Positions 62,413-64,000 of a stretch of 64,000 nt of DNA are shown here, one piece after another. The stretch spans positions 1-64,000 of the forward strand of contig UBJO01000066.1 of the NCBI GenBank assembly GCA_900465665.1, given 5' to 3'. The DNA is from Hyphomicrobiales bacterium (GTDB taxonomy: Bacteria > Pseudomonadota > Alphaproteobacteria > Rhizobiales > Rhizobiaceae). A program made the translations under genes and the position numbers. The notes beneath the pieces are model-generated. The model was not told the origin of the DNA, ran no database searches, and saw only the letters and a list, made by a program, of their open reading frames with translations. The first letter of the stretch is position 1, and the number at the start of each line of letters is the position of its first letter.

Positions 62413-63791
62413 CATCAAGCCAGAGCTACGCCCGCGTCGCGGTTCTCGATATCGGCAAGACGAATGCCAAGGTGGTCGTGCTCGACAGCGCCACCGGCGC
62501 CGAGGTTGCGGTCGTCAAGACCCCGAACGTGGTGATCAAGTCGGATCCCTATCCGCATTATGATGTGGACGCGCTGTGGGCCTTCGCGCTCGATGCGTTG
62601 AAGCGGTTTGCGGTTTCGCCCGGTTTCGATGCGATCTCGATCACGACCCATGGCGCAGCCGCCGCTCTGCTCGCTGCGAATGGGGCGCTCGCCATGCCGG
62701 TGCTCGATTATGAGCACGAATATCCCCGAGAGATTATCGACGCCTACGCCGCGCTGCGCCCATCATTCGACGAAACCTATTCGCCGCGCCAGTCGATGGG
62801 CCTGAACATCGGAGCGCAGCTGCATTATCAACAGACGGCTTTTCCTGAAGCGTTCGCCGGTGTCGCGACCACCGTCACCTACGCCCAATACTGGGCGGCG
62901 CGCCTGACTGATATCGTGGCCAATGAGGTGACGTCGCTCGGATGCCATACGGATCTGTGGAACCCACGCGCATCGAGCTATTCCAGTCTTGTCGATACGC
63001 TTGGCATCCGGCCGCTGATGGCGCCGATCCGGTCGGCTTTCGATGCGCTCGGACCAGTGCTGCCTGAGATCGCTAACGAGATCGGGCTTTCCAAACCCGT
63101 TCCCGTCCACTGCGGCATTCACGATTCCAATGCGTCGTTGCTGCCGCATCTGGTCAGCCGGCAAGCCCCGTTCGCCGTTGTCTCGACGGGCACGTGGGTG
63201 GTCAATTTCGGCGTCGGTGGCGATCTCGATCATCTCGATCCAAAGCGCGATACGCTTGCCAATGTCGATGCCTATGGGCGCGCGGTTCCGTCGTCGCGGT
63301 TCATGGGTGGGCGCGAATTCGAAATCCTGTCGGCCGAGATCGGTCCCGTGGCGATCGAGGATGCGGTTGCGGCCATGCCCGGCGTCATCGACAAAGGCAT
63401 GATGCTCTTGCCGAACGTGGCGCCCGGGTCCGGTCCATTCCCCGGCAGGGAGCGGCGCTGGATCAACGCGGAGGCGGCGAGCGCTGGCGAACGTTACGCT
63501 TCGGTTTGCCTCTATCTGGCGCTGATGACCGAGGCGTGCCTGGGCTTAATCGGCGCCGGCGGGCCCGTTGTGGTCGAGGGACCGTTTTCGCTGAACGAGA
63601 CCTATCTCGAGGTGGTCGCGGCGCTTACCGGCCGGGATGTGATCGCCGTTCCCGGCTCGACGGGCACAAGCGCAGGTGCTGCACTTCTGACCGGAATTGC
63701 TCCGATGACAGGCAAGGAGAAGCATTTTCCGCCGCGACAGATCTTTCACTTGCCGGAGTATCGGCGGCGCTGGTACGCCGCGCTAGCATAA
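62409..63791 (+). CDS. rhaK: Rhamnulokinase-type sugar kinase RhaK
   Basis: 460-residue FGGY-like sugar kinase. [17 protein letters not shown] is the N-terminal phosphate motif; [12 protein letters not shown] and [12 protein letters not shown] are further nucleotide/sugar motifs. It overlaps rhaU by ATGA. In R. leguminosarum RhaK phosphorylates rhamnose/rhamnulose and is also needed for uptake through RhaSTPQ. Confidence 0.93.
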   Translation: MTSSQSYARVAVLDIGKTNAKVVVLDSATGAEVAVVKTPNVVIKSDPYPHYDVDALWAFALDALKRFAVSPGFDAISITTHGAAAALLAANGALAMPVLDYEHEYPREIIDAYAALRPSFDETYSPRQSMGLNIGAQLHYQQTAFPEAFAGVATTVTYAQYWAARLTDIVANEVTSLGCHTDLWNPRASSYSSLVDTLGIRPLMAPIRSAFDALGPVLPEIANEIGLSKPVPVHCGIHDSNASLLPHLVSRQAPFAVVSTGTWVVNFGVGGDLDHLDPKRDTLANVDAYGRAVPSSRFMGGREFEILSAEIGPVAIEDAVAAMPGVIDKGMMLLPNVAPGSGPFPGRERRWINAEAASAGERYASVCLYLALMTEACLGLIGAGGPVVVEGPFSLNETYLEVVAALTGRDVIAVPGSTGTSAGAALLTGIAPMTGKEKHFPPRQIFHLPEYRRRWYAALA

Positions 63792-63876
63792 GACCCTTTC
63801 CGGATCGCCTCTTTGCGCCATCTATGAATGCCGGTAGAGTTGAAGCGCATTTCATACCAGGTGAGGAAAGCACGAC

Positions 63877-64000
63877 ATGACAGTTTCATCCGGCGAGGGT
63901 TTCGATCCGCGGGCGCTGGCCGCGCGTTTGAGTGGCCTTCAAAAAACAGGCGGAAAGGCGCCGACGGCGGACTTCGTATTGCCCGCGACTTTGCGCGAAG
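63877..64000 (+). CDS. Start of an unidentified gene, cut by the window end
   Basis: ATG 63877 with GAGGAAAG upstream opens a frame of 41 residues to the window end (MTVSSGEGFDPRALAARLSG at the start, then FVLPATLRE). No recognised domain. It lies 85 bases after rhaK in the same direction and could be co-transcribed or separate. Confidence 0.55.
   Translation, partial: MTVSSGEGFDPRALAARLSGLQKTGGKAPTADFVLPATLRE

Overview
The window looks like a chromosomal or large-replicon segment of an alphaproteobacterium of the Rhizobium/Agrobacterium group. The evidence is a GC-rich sequence with strong third-position GC bias, many ABC sugar transporters, a fused aldolase-dehydrogenase RhaD with the gene order rhaRSTPQUK next to rhaDI (the arrangement described in Rhizobium leguminosarum), a putA gene divergent from an Lrp-type putR (as in Agrobacterium), and a TPP-riboswitch-led thiMED operon. 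I see no rRNA, tRNA, CRISPR array, insertion sequence or prophage. The segment reads as a series of substrate-uptake and catabolism modules.

Layout. 1-2700: end of an unknown gene, a LysR regulator divergent from a YeiH-type membrane protein, and an Lrp/AsnC regulator. 2760-8400: a Gfo/Idh/MocA dehydrogenase with a complete CUT1-type sugar ABC transporter (two permeases, binding protein, ATPase). 8400-17500: two divergent operons around a RidA/SnoaL promoter region. Leftward run a SnoaL-like protein, an M81 (MlrC-type) metallopeptidase, a D-threonine-aldolase-like PLP enzyme and perhaps a small secreted protein. Rightward run RidA, an RpiR regulator, an SDR, a cytoplasmic GH20 hexosaminidase and a second M81 protein. 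With the 2974-8375 transporter this looks like an amino-sugar or glycoconjugate catabolic system. 17500-21560: an MFS exporter, a Tat-type dienelactone hydrolase and a class B penicillin-binding protein.

21780-28674: a polar amino acid ABC transporter divergent from a HutC-type regulator, a LysR regulator, an NtaA/SnaA-type flavin monooxygenase and its flavin reductase. 28700-33000: putA/putR. 33087-36240: TPP riboswitch, thiM, thiE, thiD and an unusual SDR. 36258-42621: a second CUT1 sugar transporter (no ATPase gene) divergent from ROK, Gfo/Idh and ThuA genes. 42700-49300: small secreted proteins, a spermidine-synthase-like protein, a three-gene amidase/isomerase/aldolase operon, DUF1810 and a TetR with an elaborate palindromic operator. 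49287-51230: a chemoreceptor with a CheR-tether pentapeptide.

51680-64000: a frameshifted SMP-30 lactonase, then the L-rhamnose locus: rhaI and rhaD leftward, with a tiny Pmp3-family gene on the opposite strand between them, and rhaR-rhaS-rhaT-rhaP-rhaQ-rhaU-rhaK rightward, ending in the start of an unknown gene.

Two cross-cutting patterns stand out. All four ABC binding-protein genes are followed, before the next gene of their operon, by a perfect GC-rich hairpin. Second, the SnoaL/RidA promoter region and the first sugar transporter promoter share a TGAAA-N4/5-TTTCA palindrome that could be the RpiR operator joining both into one regulon.
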